A DNA stretch of 64,000 nt from JAMXLO01 sp963719805 (GTDB lineage: Bacteria; Pseudomonadota; Alphaproteobacteria; Acetobacterales; Acetobacteraceae), in contig CAVRDF010000007.1 of assembly GCA_963719805.1 (NCBI GenBank), forward strand, positions 310,001 to 374,000, given 5' to 3'. How positions within the stretch are numbered: position 1 is the stretch's first letter; each line of letters starts with the position of its first letter. Below the pieces are notes generated by a model, which was not told where the DNA came from, did not search any database, and saw nothing but the letters and a program-made list of their open reading frames with translations. The position numbers were made by a program, and so were the translations under genes. Below, piece by piece: positions 1-12,388 of this stretch.

Positions 1-381
1 GTAAAGCACCGTTCCCGGCTGCACCGAACCGCGATGGCGAATCACGAACAGCGCCTTCGCGGAGGTGGCGAATGTCGTGCTGCAATCCGGCGCGACTTCG
101 CTGCCGTCAGCGCCGATCTCGATCAGCGCCGCGACATAGACACCAGAAGGCCAGTCCGCAGGAATTGCGAACTCATACGCGGGCCAGCCCCAGTCGCGAT
201 CGGGCGGCCCGTCAGGCAGATCGACGCCGGCCAACACCGCGCCGCTCAAGGGTTTCATCTCTTGCAGATGCGCGCCTTGCCGGAAGAACGCGACACGGAA
301 CCGCGGACTGGTCGTGGCGACATGCAAGACCAGCGTCTCGCCGGCGTTCAGCGATGGAAAATGAGGATAGCCGCGGATCAT
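1..381 (-). CDS. N,N-dimethylformamidase beta-subunit-like protein, N-terminal part
   Basis: The reading frame opens at an ATG at 381 and runs off the window start without a stop, so only about 127 N-terminal residues are visible. They begin MIRGYPHFPSLNAGE and contain FRVAFFRQG and a WPAYEFAIPADWPSGVYVA segment, which resembles the beta-sandwich N-terminal region of proteins annotated as N,N-dimethylformamidase large (beta) subunit-like. The start lies 40 bases after the stop of the upstream ATPase gene on the same strand, so it is probably the next gene of the transporter operon. A nitrogenous amide substrate for the transporter is only a guess. The catalytic part lies outside the window. 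Confidence 0.5.
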   Translation of the reverse strand, partial: MIRGYPHFPSLNAGETLVLHVATTSPRFRVAFFRQGAHLQEMKPLSGAVLAGVDLPDGPPDRDWGWPAYEFAIPADWPSGVYVAALIEIGADGSEVAPDCSTTFATSAKALFVIRHRGSVQPGTVLY

Positions 382-421
382 GGCTGTTCAGTACATCTGT
401 GGTTTCTATTTCTATCTGTCG

Positions 422-1414
422 TCACGTCTCAACGGATGTTCGCAGCGCCCCCGGAAAGTGGCATGCAACAAGGTGCCCGTCCGTTTGCTCGGCCAGCGCG
501 GGCTCGTGTTCCGCGCAGATCGCCTGCGCCGCGACGCAGCGAGTCCGGAAACGGCAACCGGTTGGCCGCTGCATCGGACTGGGCGGTTCCCCTGCCAGAT
601 GATGCCGCGCCCGCCGTACCCGCGCCGATGCATCCGGCACCGACGACAACAACGAGACCGTATATGGATGCAACGGCGCGAGCTGGATCGTTTCGCTCGA
701 CGCCAGCTCGACGATGCGGCCCAGATACATCACCGCGACCCGATCGGCGATGTAGCCGACCACCGCCAAACTATGCGCGATGAAGATATAGGTCAGCCCA
801 AGTTCCCGCTTCAGGTCCACCAGCAGGTTCAGCACCTGCGCCTGCACAGAGACGTCGAGGGCGGACACCGGCTCATCGGCGACGATTAGTCGCGCGCCAA
901 GGATCAGCACACGCGCGATGCCGACGCGTTGCCGCTGCCCGCCTGACAATTCGTGCGGATAGCGTGTGGCGAGATCGCGCGGCAGACCAACTTTTGCCAG
1001 GATATCGTTGACCAACGCGTCATCAGTCGCGGCATGCGCCATACCTTGAATCCGCCGCCCCTCAAGGATCAGGTCGCGCACCCGCATGCGTGGGTTCAGT
1101 GATCCCAACGAATCCTGGAAAATAATCTGGATATCGCGCCGCGCCAGCTTGCGCTCCTTGCGATCCAGCGTCGCCAGATCGCGTCCCTCGAAAAACACTG
1201 CGCCCGAATCTGGTTGCCGCAACATCATCACGACACGGCTCAGTGTGGACTTTCCACATCCCGACTCGCCAACCAGACCGATGGTCTCGCCGTGGCGCAC
1301 GGTGAGGTTCACCCCGTCCAGCGCGTGCACGTGACCCACTGTGCGTTGCAGCACACCGCTTTGCACAGGGAAGCGCGCGTGCACGTCGCGCAGTTCCAAC
1401 AAAGCGGTGGGCAT
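422..1414 (-). CDS. Peptide/nickel-type ABC transporter ATP-binding protein (DppF/OppF-like)
   Basis: A 330-residue cytoplasmic ATPase that would energise uptake of an oligopeptide-like substrate. Visible motifs are Walker A GESGCGKST (about 49-57), Q-loop IIFQD (about 97-101), signature LSGGQRQ (156-162), Walker B RLIVADEP (175-182) and an H-loop histidine near 214. The LHPYTVSLL segment marks the Oligo_HPY C-terminal domain, followed by four spaced cysteines as in other Dpp/Opp ATPases. The start chosen is the ATG at 1414, two bases after the stop of the upstream partner. An ATG at 1432 would overlap that gene and add six residues. Permease and binding-protein genes are not in the window and may lie before its start. 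Confidence 0.9.
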   Translation of the reverse strand: MPTALLELRDVHARFPVQSGVLQRTVGHVHALDGVNLTVRHGETIGLVGESGCGKSTLSRVVMMLRQPDSGAVFFEGRDLATLDRKERKLARRDIQIIFQDSLGSLNPRMRVRDLILEGRRIQGMAHAATDDALVNDILAKVGLPRDLATRYPHELSGGQRQRVGIARVLILGARLIVADEPVSALDVSVQAQVLNLLVDLKRELGLTYIFIAHSLAVVGYIADRVAVMYLGRIVELASSETIQLAPLHPYTVSLLSSVPDASARVRRARHHLAGEPPSPMQRPTGCRFRTRCVAAQAICAEHEPALAEQTDGHLVACHFPGALRTSVET

Positions 1415-1416
1415 GA

Positions 1417-2427
1417 TCAGGCGCTTTCCCACACGCCGCGGGTTGCGCGCGCACCGTCATGACAAAGCCAGCAAGCCGCGACATGTGCCGTCGCGCCAAA
1501 TAGCGGGGGGAAAGGCGCCGTCCTACAACGATCGAAGGCGAGATCGCAGCGTGGCGCGAATCCGCAGCCAGCTGGCCGCTCGACCGGCGAAGGCACCGTG
1601 CCGCCAATCATTGCCAGTCGCTGGTCGCGTGGCATGCGCAGCCGCGGTACCGACCGCAGCAATTGTTCTGTGTAGGGATGCTGTGGCGAGGTCAGCACCT
1701 GCTCAACAGAACCGCGTTCGACGATTCGGCCAGCGTACATGACAGCGATATCGTCGGCCATCTCCGCCACGACACCAAGATCATGGGTGATCAATAGAAT
1801 TCCCATGTCGCGCGTATCGCGCAGGCCACGAAGCAGATCGAGGATCTGTGCCTGGATTGTCGCATCAAGCGCTGTCGTGGGCTCATCGGCGATCAGGATC
1901 TTCGGATCGCATGCCAGTGCCATGGCAATCATCGCGCGCTGCTGCATCCCGCCGGAAAGTTCATGCGGAAATTGCCGCACGCGCCGTTCTGGCAGGGGAA
2001 TACCCACCTGGCGGAACAGCGCGACAGCCCGGCGATGCGCGTCGCGTCTGGAAAGTCCGCGGTGCAGGATCAACGTCTCCGCAACCTGATCGCCCACCCG
2101 TTTGACCGGGTTCAGCGAGCTCATCGGTTCCTGGAAGATCATCGCAATCTCGCTGCCACGCAGCGCGCGCATTTCGCGTTCCGGCAGCGTACACAGATCT
2201 CGACCACCGAACCTGATGCTGGAGGTCGGTGCACTACGCAGCGGCCAGTCCAACAGCCGAAGGATCGCGCGGGCCGTCAGGCTCTTGCCACAGCCGGATT
2301 CGCCAACCAGGCAAAGTACTTTGCCGCGTTCGACGCTGAACGAGACGTCCTGGACGACAGGCCAGTCGCCGCCTGGGGTTGCAACGCACGCTGTCAGATT
2401 GTCCACGCGCAACAACGGGTCGTGCAA
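1417..2427 (-). CDS. Peptide/nickel-type ABC transporter ATP-binding protein (DppD/OppD-like)
   Basis: A 336-residue partner ATPase of the following DppF-like protein. It has Walker A GESGCGKSL (42-50), Q-loop MIFQEP (97-102), signature LSGGMQQ (157-163) and Walker B KILIADEP (176-183), then a HPYTEQLL Oligo_HPY region and a cysteine-rich tail (GCGFAPRC...C...C). The only in-frame start in reach is TTG at 2427, with GGAG about ten bases upstream; no ATG or GTG extends the frame. It is the first visible gene of a minus-strand operon with the DppF-like gene two bases downstream. The substrate cannot be told from ATPases alone. Confidence 0.88.
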   Translation of the reverse strand: MHDPLLRVDNLTACVATPGGDWPVVQDVSFSVERGKVLCLVGESGCGKSLTARAILRLLDWPLRSAPTSSIRFGGRDLCTLPEREMRALRGSEIAMIFQEPMSSLNPVKRVGDQVAETLILHRGLSRRDAHRRAVALFRQVGIPLPERRVRQFPHELSGGMQQRAMIAMALACDPKILIADEPTTALDATIQAQILDLLRGLRDTRDMGILLITHDLGVVAEMADDIAVMYAGRIVERGSVEQVLTSPQHPYTEQLLRSVPRLRMPRDQRLAMIGGTVPSPVERPAGCGFAPRCDLAFDRCRTAPFPPLFGATAHVAACWLCHDGARATRGVWESA

Positions 2428-2585
2428 TTCTCGTCTACTCCGATCAGCCCCATGCGCGGGTCCTGAACCAGCGTACCATAAGGCGATAGCCGCGCAAATC
2501 TGCCGATTCGCGTGTTACCGCAGTTGATGTGGAGCCGGGTTCGCGAAGCAGACCGCTGTGGATCTGTTCGTTGGTTCGGGGAAAT

Positions 2586-2662
<77 letters not shown>

Positions 2663-2673
2663 CCAAACACGAA

Positions 2674-2694
2674 CCCCCGGCACGAAGCCGGGGG
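2674..2694 (-). other. GC-rich hairpin between 5S rRNA and tRNA-fMet
   Basis: A perfect 8-bp stem (cccccggc / gccggggg) with a 5-base loop. On the minus strand it is followed by TTCGTGTTTGG, which is only weakly T-rich. It could be a processing signal separating 5S from tRNA-fMet or a leaky terminator. As the tRNA follows immediately, full termination here seems unlikely. Confidence 0.5.
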
Positions 2695-2700
2695 AATGAT

Positions 2701-2848
2701 GCGGATGGGCTGGAAGACCTGGCGGCGACCTACTCTCCCACGCCTTAAGACGCAGTACCATGGGCGCTGGGGGTTTTCACGGCCGAGTTCGGGATGGGAT
2801 CGGGTGCGGGCCCCCCGCCAAAGCCACCAGGTCGTCCAGCCCATCCGC
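2701..2848 (-). other. Pre-5S processing stem (14-bp inverted repeat flanking 5S)
   Basis: The 14 bases at 2701-2714 (gcggatgggctgga) are the exact reverse complement of 2835-2848. The arms sit just outside both ends of the 5S gene, so the precursor would form a continuous long helix with the 5S terminal stem, as expected for RNase processing of rRNA precursors. Confidence 0.75.
2716..2833 (-). rRNA. rrf: 5S ribosomal RNA
   Basis: About 118 bases on the minus strand. The GACCTGG start pairs with CCAGGTC at the end, and the interior contains the conserved CCCATCCCGAACTCGG and GAGAGTAGG stretches of bacterial 5S. Ends were set from the terminal helix and may be off by a few bases. Confidence 0.93.
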
Positions 2849-2944
2849 GTCGGGCTGAATGCAGGTTCTGGATTGTTATGTGCTGTGCGATCTGAGGATG
2901 ATTTCCATGCATGGTGTTCCTCGGACGAGTCCGAAGACATGGGA

Positions 2945-5677
<2,733 letters not shown>

Positions 5678-6063
5678 ATCCTTTTCCACCATGCACAGAA
5701 ACCATCCTCAGTATAACCGCGGGCTTGGCCCGCTGCCGGATGATCCCCGCACAACGCGGAATCACTCTTGCTCAGCACATAACAGTCGCCTCTGAACACC
5801 TACACCATCGCGGGACGCCGAAGCGTCCGGTCAGACTTGCGATGGTAGCGCCCAGAGACGCAACCAGAACCTGATTCACCCTGACAAAGATCCATTCCCG
5901 GGCGTTACCCGAGAACCGGCGCCTCCATTTGGAGACACCTCCGGCATCGCAGTTTCATACGAAACCAAAATGCCGATTACTGTCGCTTCTCCGCGATACG
6001 CTCGCCCCGGAGCTAATCCAGGGAACCGATCATCTCCACACTCCAACACCTGAAACAGGGTCG
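5678..6063 (-). other. Internal transcribed spacer between tRNA-Ala and 23S rRNA
   Basis: A 386-base spacer with no credible gene. It contains a GC hairpin at 5719-5733 (GCGGGC, TTG loop, GCCCGC), close to the 23S 5' end and probably part of precursor processing. No further tRNA was found. Confidence 0.7.
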
Positions 6064-6139
6064 TGGTGGAGGTGATCGAACTCGAACCGACGACCCCCTG
6101 CTTGCAAAGCAGGTGCTCTCCCAGCTGAGCTACACCCCC
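6064..6139 (-). tRNA. tRNA-Ala (UGC)
   Basis: A 76-base cloverleaf on the minus strand with encoded CCA at 6064-6066. The anticodon loop CTTTGCAAG gives UGC. The acceptor stem is GGGGGTG/CACCTCC with a wobble pair. It lies in the 16S-23S spacer behind tRNA-Ile, the usual alphaproteobacterial arrangement. Confidence 0.96.
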
Positions 6140-6169
6140 AAATTCAGGGCTTGGCAAAATGAGGAGCAT

Positions 6170-7923
<1,754 letters not shown>

Positions 7924-8346
7924 CTCGAAACCCCATGCCCGAAAGCATGCGGCCCCTTAATGAACGGACCCGAACTCTATGGTCTGCTCCGGACAAGCCG
8001 GAACAGCTTTCAAAGCGTACTGTAACGCATCAAAGAAGACACGTACCGAACACCCTCAAAGCCAAACCATCGAAGTCCGAGTACATTACTCACTCAGACC
8101 CGCCAGTCCGGCCACTCGATCAGTTCCCCCGCTTGCGCAGGGCAACCCGAGGGCGCCGCCAACGTATCCCTTCCTAGCCTATTCATCTGTCAAAGATCGG
8201 AGCGAAGTCGCCAATGCACCCGCGAGAACGGGCCCACCGACTGGCTTGCTCTGATGTGCGCCCAAACCGGCGCAGAACAAGAACTCTAACTCAGCCACTC
8301 CGTCAGGGCAAGAGGCTAATCAGCCCGTCCGTCGCGGCGGAGGCGG
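7924..8346 (-). promoter_or_regulatory. rRNA operon leader with boxA-like antitermination site
   Basis: A 423-base stretch between the rRNA promoter and 16S with no credible gene. On the minus strand it carries CGATCTTTGACA (8199-8188), close to the bacterial boxA consensus TGCTCTTTAACA that binds NusB/NusE for rRNA antitermination. A short CCGG-based hairpin near 7988-8001 may belong to the pre-16S structure. boxA position and sequence are seen; the function is inferred from the family. Confidence 0.6.
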
Positions 8347-8375
8347 CATTTAGGCCCCCCCGCTCCCCCGGTCAA
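8347..8375 (-). promoter_or_regulatory. Probable rRNA operon promoter
   Basis: On the minus strand TTGACC (8375-8370) is followed after 17 bases by TAAATG (8352-8347) and then the GC-rich stretch CCGCCTCCGCCG. Spacing and the GC-rich discriminator fit a stringently controlled housekeeping rRNA promoter. It sits just 15 bases after the stop of the upstream epimerase gene. Confidence 0.6.
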
Positions 8376-8390
8376 GTGCCTCGCCGCAAC

Positions 8391-9368
8391 TTATTGCGCG
8401 TGCCCGTTCCACGCCTTGAACCAGGTGGCAAACCGAGGAATTCCCTCAGACAACGGCGTGCTGGGCGTAAACCCCGTCAATCCGGCAATCGCCTCCACCG
8501 AAGCAAAAGTCTCCGCCACATCGGCCTTCGGCCGCGGCGCCTCACGCACAATCGCTTGCCGTCCCAGCGCCGACTCCAGCAGCGCCACCAGCGTGGTGAC
8601 CAATTCGCTGCCGTGATTGCCGATGTTCAGCACCCGCGCCGGCGGCATGCCGTCAGGCGGGCGATCGAGACAGCCGACGACACCGGCCACGATATCGTCG
8701 ATGTAGGTGAAGTCGCGCCGCAGCGTGCCGCCGTCGTACAGCGTGATCGGCTCGCCCGCCATGATCGCCCGGGCAAAGCTGTAATAGGCCATGTCCGGCC
8801 GGCCCCACGGGCCATACACGGTGAAAAACCGCAGCCCGGTCTGCGGCAGCCCGTGCAGATGCGCATAGGCATGGCTCAGCAGTTCATCGGCCAGCTTCGT
8901 CGCGGCATAGACCGAAAGCGGCGTCTCCACCCGGTCCGTCTCGCTGAACGGCAGTGCGTTGTTCGCGCCATACACCGATGACGAACTGGCATAGACGAGG
9001 TGACGCAGGTTCGGCAGCAGCCGTGCCGCCTCCAGCATCACCAGGTGGCCCATCACATTGGACTGCACGTAGGCGTAGGGATCCACCAGCGAGTGACGTA
9101 CCCCGGCCTGCGCCGCCAGATGCACGATGGCGTCGATCGACGGCTCCGCACTGACCAGTGCATGCACGCCCTCTCGGTCGGATACATCCAGGCGCTGGAA
9201 GCGAAAGCCCGATTTGCCATCCAGCCGCGCCAGGCGCGCCTGCTTCAGCCGCACGTCGTAGTAGTCGTTGACATTGTCGACGCCAAAGACCTGCTCGCCG
9301 CGCGCGAGCAATGCCTCGGCCACGTGATAGCCGATAAACCCGGCGGCGCCCGTCAGCAGAACGGTCAC
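8391..9368 (-). CDS. UDP-glucuronate 4-epimerase-like NAD-dependent epimerase
   Basis: A 325-residue extended short-chain dehydrogenase that would interconvert UDP-glucuronate and UDP-galacturonate for surface polysaccharide. It has the Rossmann motif TGAAGFIG (6-13), an ASSSSVYG segment near 128-135 and the catalytic pair YAATK (Tyr154, Lys158). The DNVNDYYDVRLK segment after the third beta strand and the RFFTVYGPWGRPDM motif are typical of UDP-glucuronate epimerases. The start is GTG at 9368, overlapping the stop of the upstream isomerase gene (GTGA), so the two are translationally coupled. Specificity rests on family resemblance. Confidence 0.85.
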   Translation of the reverse strand: MTVLLTGAAGFIGYHVAEALLARGEQVFGVDNVNDYYDVRLKQARLARLDGKSGFRFQRLDVSDREGVHALVSAEPSIDAIVHLAAQAGVRHSLVDPYAYVQSNVMGHLVMLEAARLLPNLRHLVYASSSSVYGANNALPFSETDRVETPLSVYAATKLADELLSHAYAHLHGLPQTGLRFFTVYGPWGRPDMAYYSFARAIMAGEPITLYDGGTLRRDFTYIDDIVAGVVGCLDRPPDGMPPARVLNIGNHGSELVTTLVALLESALGRQAIVREAPRPKADVAETFASVEAIAGLTGFTPSTPLSEGIPRFATWFKAWNGHAQ

Positions 9369-9955
9369 AGCGGACGCGCCACCAGCCGATCCTCGAGCAG
9401 CTCCAGGACCGCGTGCCCCAGCGCGATGTGGCACTCCTGGACGCGCGCCGTCTCCTTGTCCGGCACCAGCAGGGCGTGATCGCACACTCTGAGTGCCGGT
9501 TCGCCGGCCCCTCCTAGCAGCCCGACCGTGACGATGCGCATCTCGCGCGCTGCCTGCAGGGCCCGCACCACGTTGGGTGACCGGCCGGATGTGGTGATCC
9601 CGAACAGCACGTCGCCGGCCCGGCCGATGCCGCGCAGCGGCCGCTCGAACACGCGCTCATAGCCGTAATCGTTGCCGGCGGCGGTCAGTGCGGCGGCATC
9701 CAGCGTGAGCGCCAGTGCCGGCAAGGACGGCCGCTCCACCGAGCCTCGCAACCGGATCAGCAGTTCGGTCGCCAGGTGCTGGCAGTCCGCGGCAGACCCG
9801 CCGTTGCCGCAGAACATCAGCTTGCCGCCCCCGCGCAGGCTGGTCTCGCAGGCGTCCACCACGCGCACCACCGGTTCGGCCAGTTCGCCCGCGATCCGCT
9901 GCTTCAGTTCGGCGGATCGCCGCATCATCCCGGCGAAACGGGCGGCTTCACTCAT
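9365..9955 (-). CDS. gmhA: GmhA-like phosphosugar isomerase (SIS domain)
   Basis: A 196-residue SIS-domain protein resembling sedoheptulose-7-phosphate isomerase, which starts ADP-heptose synthesis for lipopolysaccharide core or glycans. The GNGGSAADCQHLATEL block (50-65) supplies His60 and Glu64, and QECHIALGH supplies Gln173 and His181, matching the zinc ligands of E. coli GmhA. A TTSGRSPNV phosphosugar-binding loop is near 121-129. It overlaps the following epimerase by four bases and starts nine bases after the bdhA-like gene. A neighbouring SIS family member with another substrate cannot be excluded. Confidence 0.82.
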   Translation of the reverse strand: MSEAARFAGMMRRSAELKQRIAGELAEPVVRVVDACETSLRGGGKLMFCGNGGSAADCQHLATELLIRLRGSVERPSLPALALTLDAAALTAAGNDYGYERVFERPLRGIGRAGDVLFGITTSGRSPNVVRALQAAREMRIVTVGLLGGAGEPALRVCDHALLVPDKETARVQECHIALGHAVLELLEDRLVARPL

Positions 9956-9964
9956 GCCTCGCTT

Positions 9965-10750
9965 CTACTGCGCCACCCAGCCGCCGTCGATGGAAAGCGG
10001 CGCTCCGGTGATTGTCTTCGCCGCATCGGAGCACAGGAACACCGCCAGCCCGCCGATGCCTTCCGGCGTGGAGAACTGTGCCATCGGCTGCTTCTCGGCG
10101 AGGAAGCGCAGCTTCTGCGTCTCGACATCGGTGCCTTCGCGCCGTGCCCGCGCGTCGAGTTGCTGCTGGACCAGCGGCGTCAGCACCCAGCCCGGGCAGA
10201 TCGCGTTGACCGTGATGCCGTGATTGGCGAGTTCGATCGCCGCCACCTTGGTCATGCCGACAACGCCATGCTTGGCCGCGACATAGGCGACCTTCTGGGC
10301 GCTGGCGACCAGTCCATGCGCCGAGGCGACATTGATGATGCGGCCCCAGCCGCGCTGCTTCATGGCCGGAATGGCGGCCTTCATGCCGTGGAACACCGCC
10401 GAGAGGTTGACCGCTATCACCGCGTCCCAGCGCTCGGCCGGAAGCTCATCGACGCTGGCGACGAACTGAATACCGGCATTGTTCACCAGGATGTCCAGTG
10501 AACCCAGTTTCGCCTGCGTATCCGCCACCATCGAGGCGATCTGCCCGGGCTGCGACATGTCGGCGCCGTTATGCAGAACGCGGACCCCACTGGCGGCGGC
10601 GACGCCGGCGCGCAGCGTTTCGATCTGCGCTGCTTCACCAAAGCCGTTCAGCATGACGTCCGCCCCGGCGGCGGCGAGGGCCTGGGCGATCCCAAGGCCG
10701 ATACCGCTGGTCGAACCCGTCACCAGTGCGACTTTGCCCCGCAGGCTCAT
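9965..10750 (-). CDS. bdhA: D-3-hydroxybutyrate dehydrogenase (SDR family)
   Basis: A 261-residue classical short-chain dehydrogenase predicted to oxidise D-3-hydroxybutyrate to acetoacetate with NAD, in polyhydroxybutyrate breakdown. It has TGSTSGIG (11-18), NNAG, Ser143, and Tyr156/Lys160 in YVAAK, and ends in the GGWVAQ tail typical of the family; 260 residues is the usual length. The ATG at 10750 was chosen because AAAGGAG lies about eight bases upstream; an ATG eight codons earlier has no such site. It is the first gene of a three-gene minus-strand run with gmhA and the epimerase. Confidence 0.88.
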   Translation of the reverse strand: MSLRGKVALVTGSTSGIGLGIAQALAAAGADVMLNGFGEAAQIETLRAGVAAASGVRVLHNGADMSQPGQIASMVADTQAKLGSLDILVNNAGIQFVASVDELPAERWDAVIAVNLSAVFHGMKAAIPAMKQRGWGRIINVASAHGLVASAQKVAYVAAKHGVVGMTKVAAIELANHGITVNAICPGWVLTPLVQQQLDARARREGTDVETQKLRFLAEKQPMAQFSTPEGIGGLAVFLCSDAAKTITGAPLSIDGGWVAQ

Positions 10751-11069
10751 GGCGGCACTCCTTTGCGAGGCCATAAGCTATGCCAGAGATTTGCTGCGCC
10801 GCACAAACCGCTGTGCGGCGGCGGCCATCGGACGATCGGTTGTGGATCGATCAGGGACCCAACGGCGAGCCCGTGCGTAGCCGCCCGACACTAACGCCAC
10901 GTTGATTGTCAACCATGCGACATGCTGCGTGAGTCTCCGGACGGCAGCGAGGTTCAACCGGCGAAATTGCCTATCTCACCAGAAACCTGGCTCGTCTCGA
11001 TGCATCATTATTTGAGAACGGGTGAATGAAAACGTGTCGCAAGGCTCAGGTAACCAACGGGTCCGCGCC
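10751..11069 (-). other. Intergenic region upstream of bdhA
   Basis: About 319 bases without a credible gene. It contains the short palindrome GTTGATTGTCAAC (10901-10913), in which TTGACA could act as a -35 element on the minus strand, but no convincing -10 follows at normal spacing. It must also hold the 3' end of the transcript of the 11-14.7 kb cluster. Confidence 0.4.
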
Positions 11070-12023
11070 TTAGGGACGATGCTCGTTGATATCCTCAGGC
11101 TTGACGAGATAACGGGGGCGACCGCGTGTCTGGTCGTAGATCCTGCCGATATACTCACCGATGATGCCGAGGCTCACTAACTGTGCGGCGCCGAACAGCA
11201 GCATTACCGCCATCAGAGATGTCCATCCCTCGACCGTCCGGCCGGACAGAAGCTCCACGAATATGTAAGCAAGGTAGGCTAGCGACAGCACAACCGAAAG
11301 GCAGCCAACGTAGAACGCGACGCGCAGCGGTTTCACCGAGAAGCCGGTGATGGCATCCACCGCCAGCGTGCTCATCCGGTGCCAGTTGTAGCTGCTCGAT
11401 CCACTTGCGCGTGGTGCCGCGACATACCGCAGAAAGGCTGTTGGAAACCCGAGCCAGCTGACCATTCCACGTAAGAAGGGCCGATAATCGCCGAGATGGA
11501 TCAACGCATCGACAGCGGCGCGATCGAGCAACTGGAAGTCGGCGACCCCCGGCGTAATTGGCGTGTCCGACAGCAGGTTTATCAGCCGATAGAAATTTCG
11601 CGACGTAATGCGTTTGGCCAAGCCGGATTCCAGTGTCTCATCGCGCACCATCTGCACGACTTGGTGGCCGGCGCGCCAAGCAGCGACCATGTCCGGGATC
11701 AGTGCGGGTGGGTGCTGAAGGTCGCAATCCATAGTTATAACGGCTTCACCCAATGCCGCTCGCAAGCCAGCAAGCAAAGCGATCTGATGACCGAAATTGC
11801 GCCTCAGCGAGACCAGCCGCACACGGTCATCGCGCATGGCCAGTTCGGCGACACGTTCGGCAGTCGCGTCGCGCGATCCGTCATCCACAAAAATCAATTC
11901 GAGATCAACGCCGAGATCTGCCACCGCCGCGCTAACTGCTGCATGTAGCGCGGCGATGTTTGTCGCCTCGTTGTGCGCTGGCACTACCACGCTAAGTCGC
12001 CGCTCTGTCACGGCCGCGTTCAC
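11070..12023 (-). CDS. Polyprenyl-phosphate glycosyltransferase (GtrB/ArnC-like GT2)
   Basis: A 317-residue GT2 enzyme expected to load a sugar onto undecaprenyl phosphate at the cytoplasmic face. The N-terminal catalytic domain shows SVVVPAHNEATNI, a FVDDGSRDAT segment, and MDCDLQHPP, all typical of DPM1/GtrB enzymes. Two transmembrane helices follow (VAFYVGCLSVVLSLAYLAYIF and MAVMLLFGAAQLVSLGIIG) and the family tail GEYIGRIYDQTRGRPRYLV. The GTG at 12023 overlaps the stop of the upstream flippase-like gene; a GTG four codons later is an alternative. It works with the neighbouring membrane proteins to decorate a glycan. Confidence 0.86.
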   Translation of the reverse strand: MNAAVTERRLSVVVPAHNEATNIAALHAAVSAAVADLGVDLELIFVDDGSRDATAERVAELAMRDDRVRLVSLRRNFGHQIALLAGLRAALGEAVITMDCDLQHPPALIPDMVAAWRAGHQVVQMVRDETLESGLAKRITSRNFYRLINLLSDTPITPGVADFQLLDRAAVDALIHLGDYRPFLRGMVSWLGFPTAFLRYVAAPRASGSSSYNWHRMSTLAVDAITGFSVKPLRVAFYVGCLSVVLSLAYLAYIFVELLSGRTVEGWTSLMAVMLLFGAAQLVSLGIIGEYIGRIYDQTRGRPRYLVKPEDINEHRP

Positions 12024-12388
12024 TTGGTGTCCAGAACAAGGACAATGCAGCCTCCGAGGATCGCCAGCATAGCCCCAAGCTTGAGTGGGCCCAGTCGCTC
12101 GCCGAGCAACAGTACGGCCGCTGTCGTTGAAAATGCCATTGTCAGACCAATGGCAACGGGATAGGCAGTCGATAACGGCAGACGGGCAAGAATACGTAAC
12201 CAAACCGCGAAGCTGACAACATACAGAGCGGCTCCGGCCAGCAGTAGCAGCAACTCCGGCGAGAAACTGAGCAACGCAACATCGGCGTCGCGCATGCGGC
12301 TGAGCGACCGCTTGAGCAGCAGCAGCCCAAACGAACTTGTCGTGACGTAAACCACGAACAGCGCGATGTCGACGGCGAGTACCGACAT
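12020..12388 (-). CDS. Small multidrug-resistance/EamA-like protein, probable lipid-linked sugar flippase
   Basis: A 122-residue protein with four hydrophobic helices, as in SMR proteins and the ArnE/ArnF flippase subunits. The segment LSTAYPVAIGLTMAFSTTAAVLLLGERLGPLKLGA resembles the conserved third helix and turn of that family. ATG 12388 overlaps the upstream stop by one base (TAATG); an ATG seven codons earlier would overlap further. Its place directly before a GtrB-like gene suggests it flips the polyprenyl-linked sugar outward; drug export is the alternative. Confidence 0.75.
   Translation of the reverse strand: MSVLAVDIALFVVYVTTSSFGLLLLKRSLSRMRDADVALLSFSPELLLLLAGAALYVVSFAVWLRILARLPLSTAYPVAIGLTMAFSTTAAVLLLGERLGPLKLGAMLAILGGCIVLVLDTK

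Noticed and set aside
10901..10913. Regulator binding site upstream of bdhA
   Set aside because: The palindrome arms are only five bases and no -10 element at normal distance supports a promoter.
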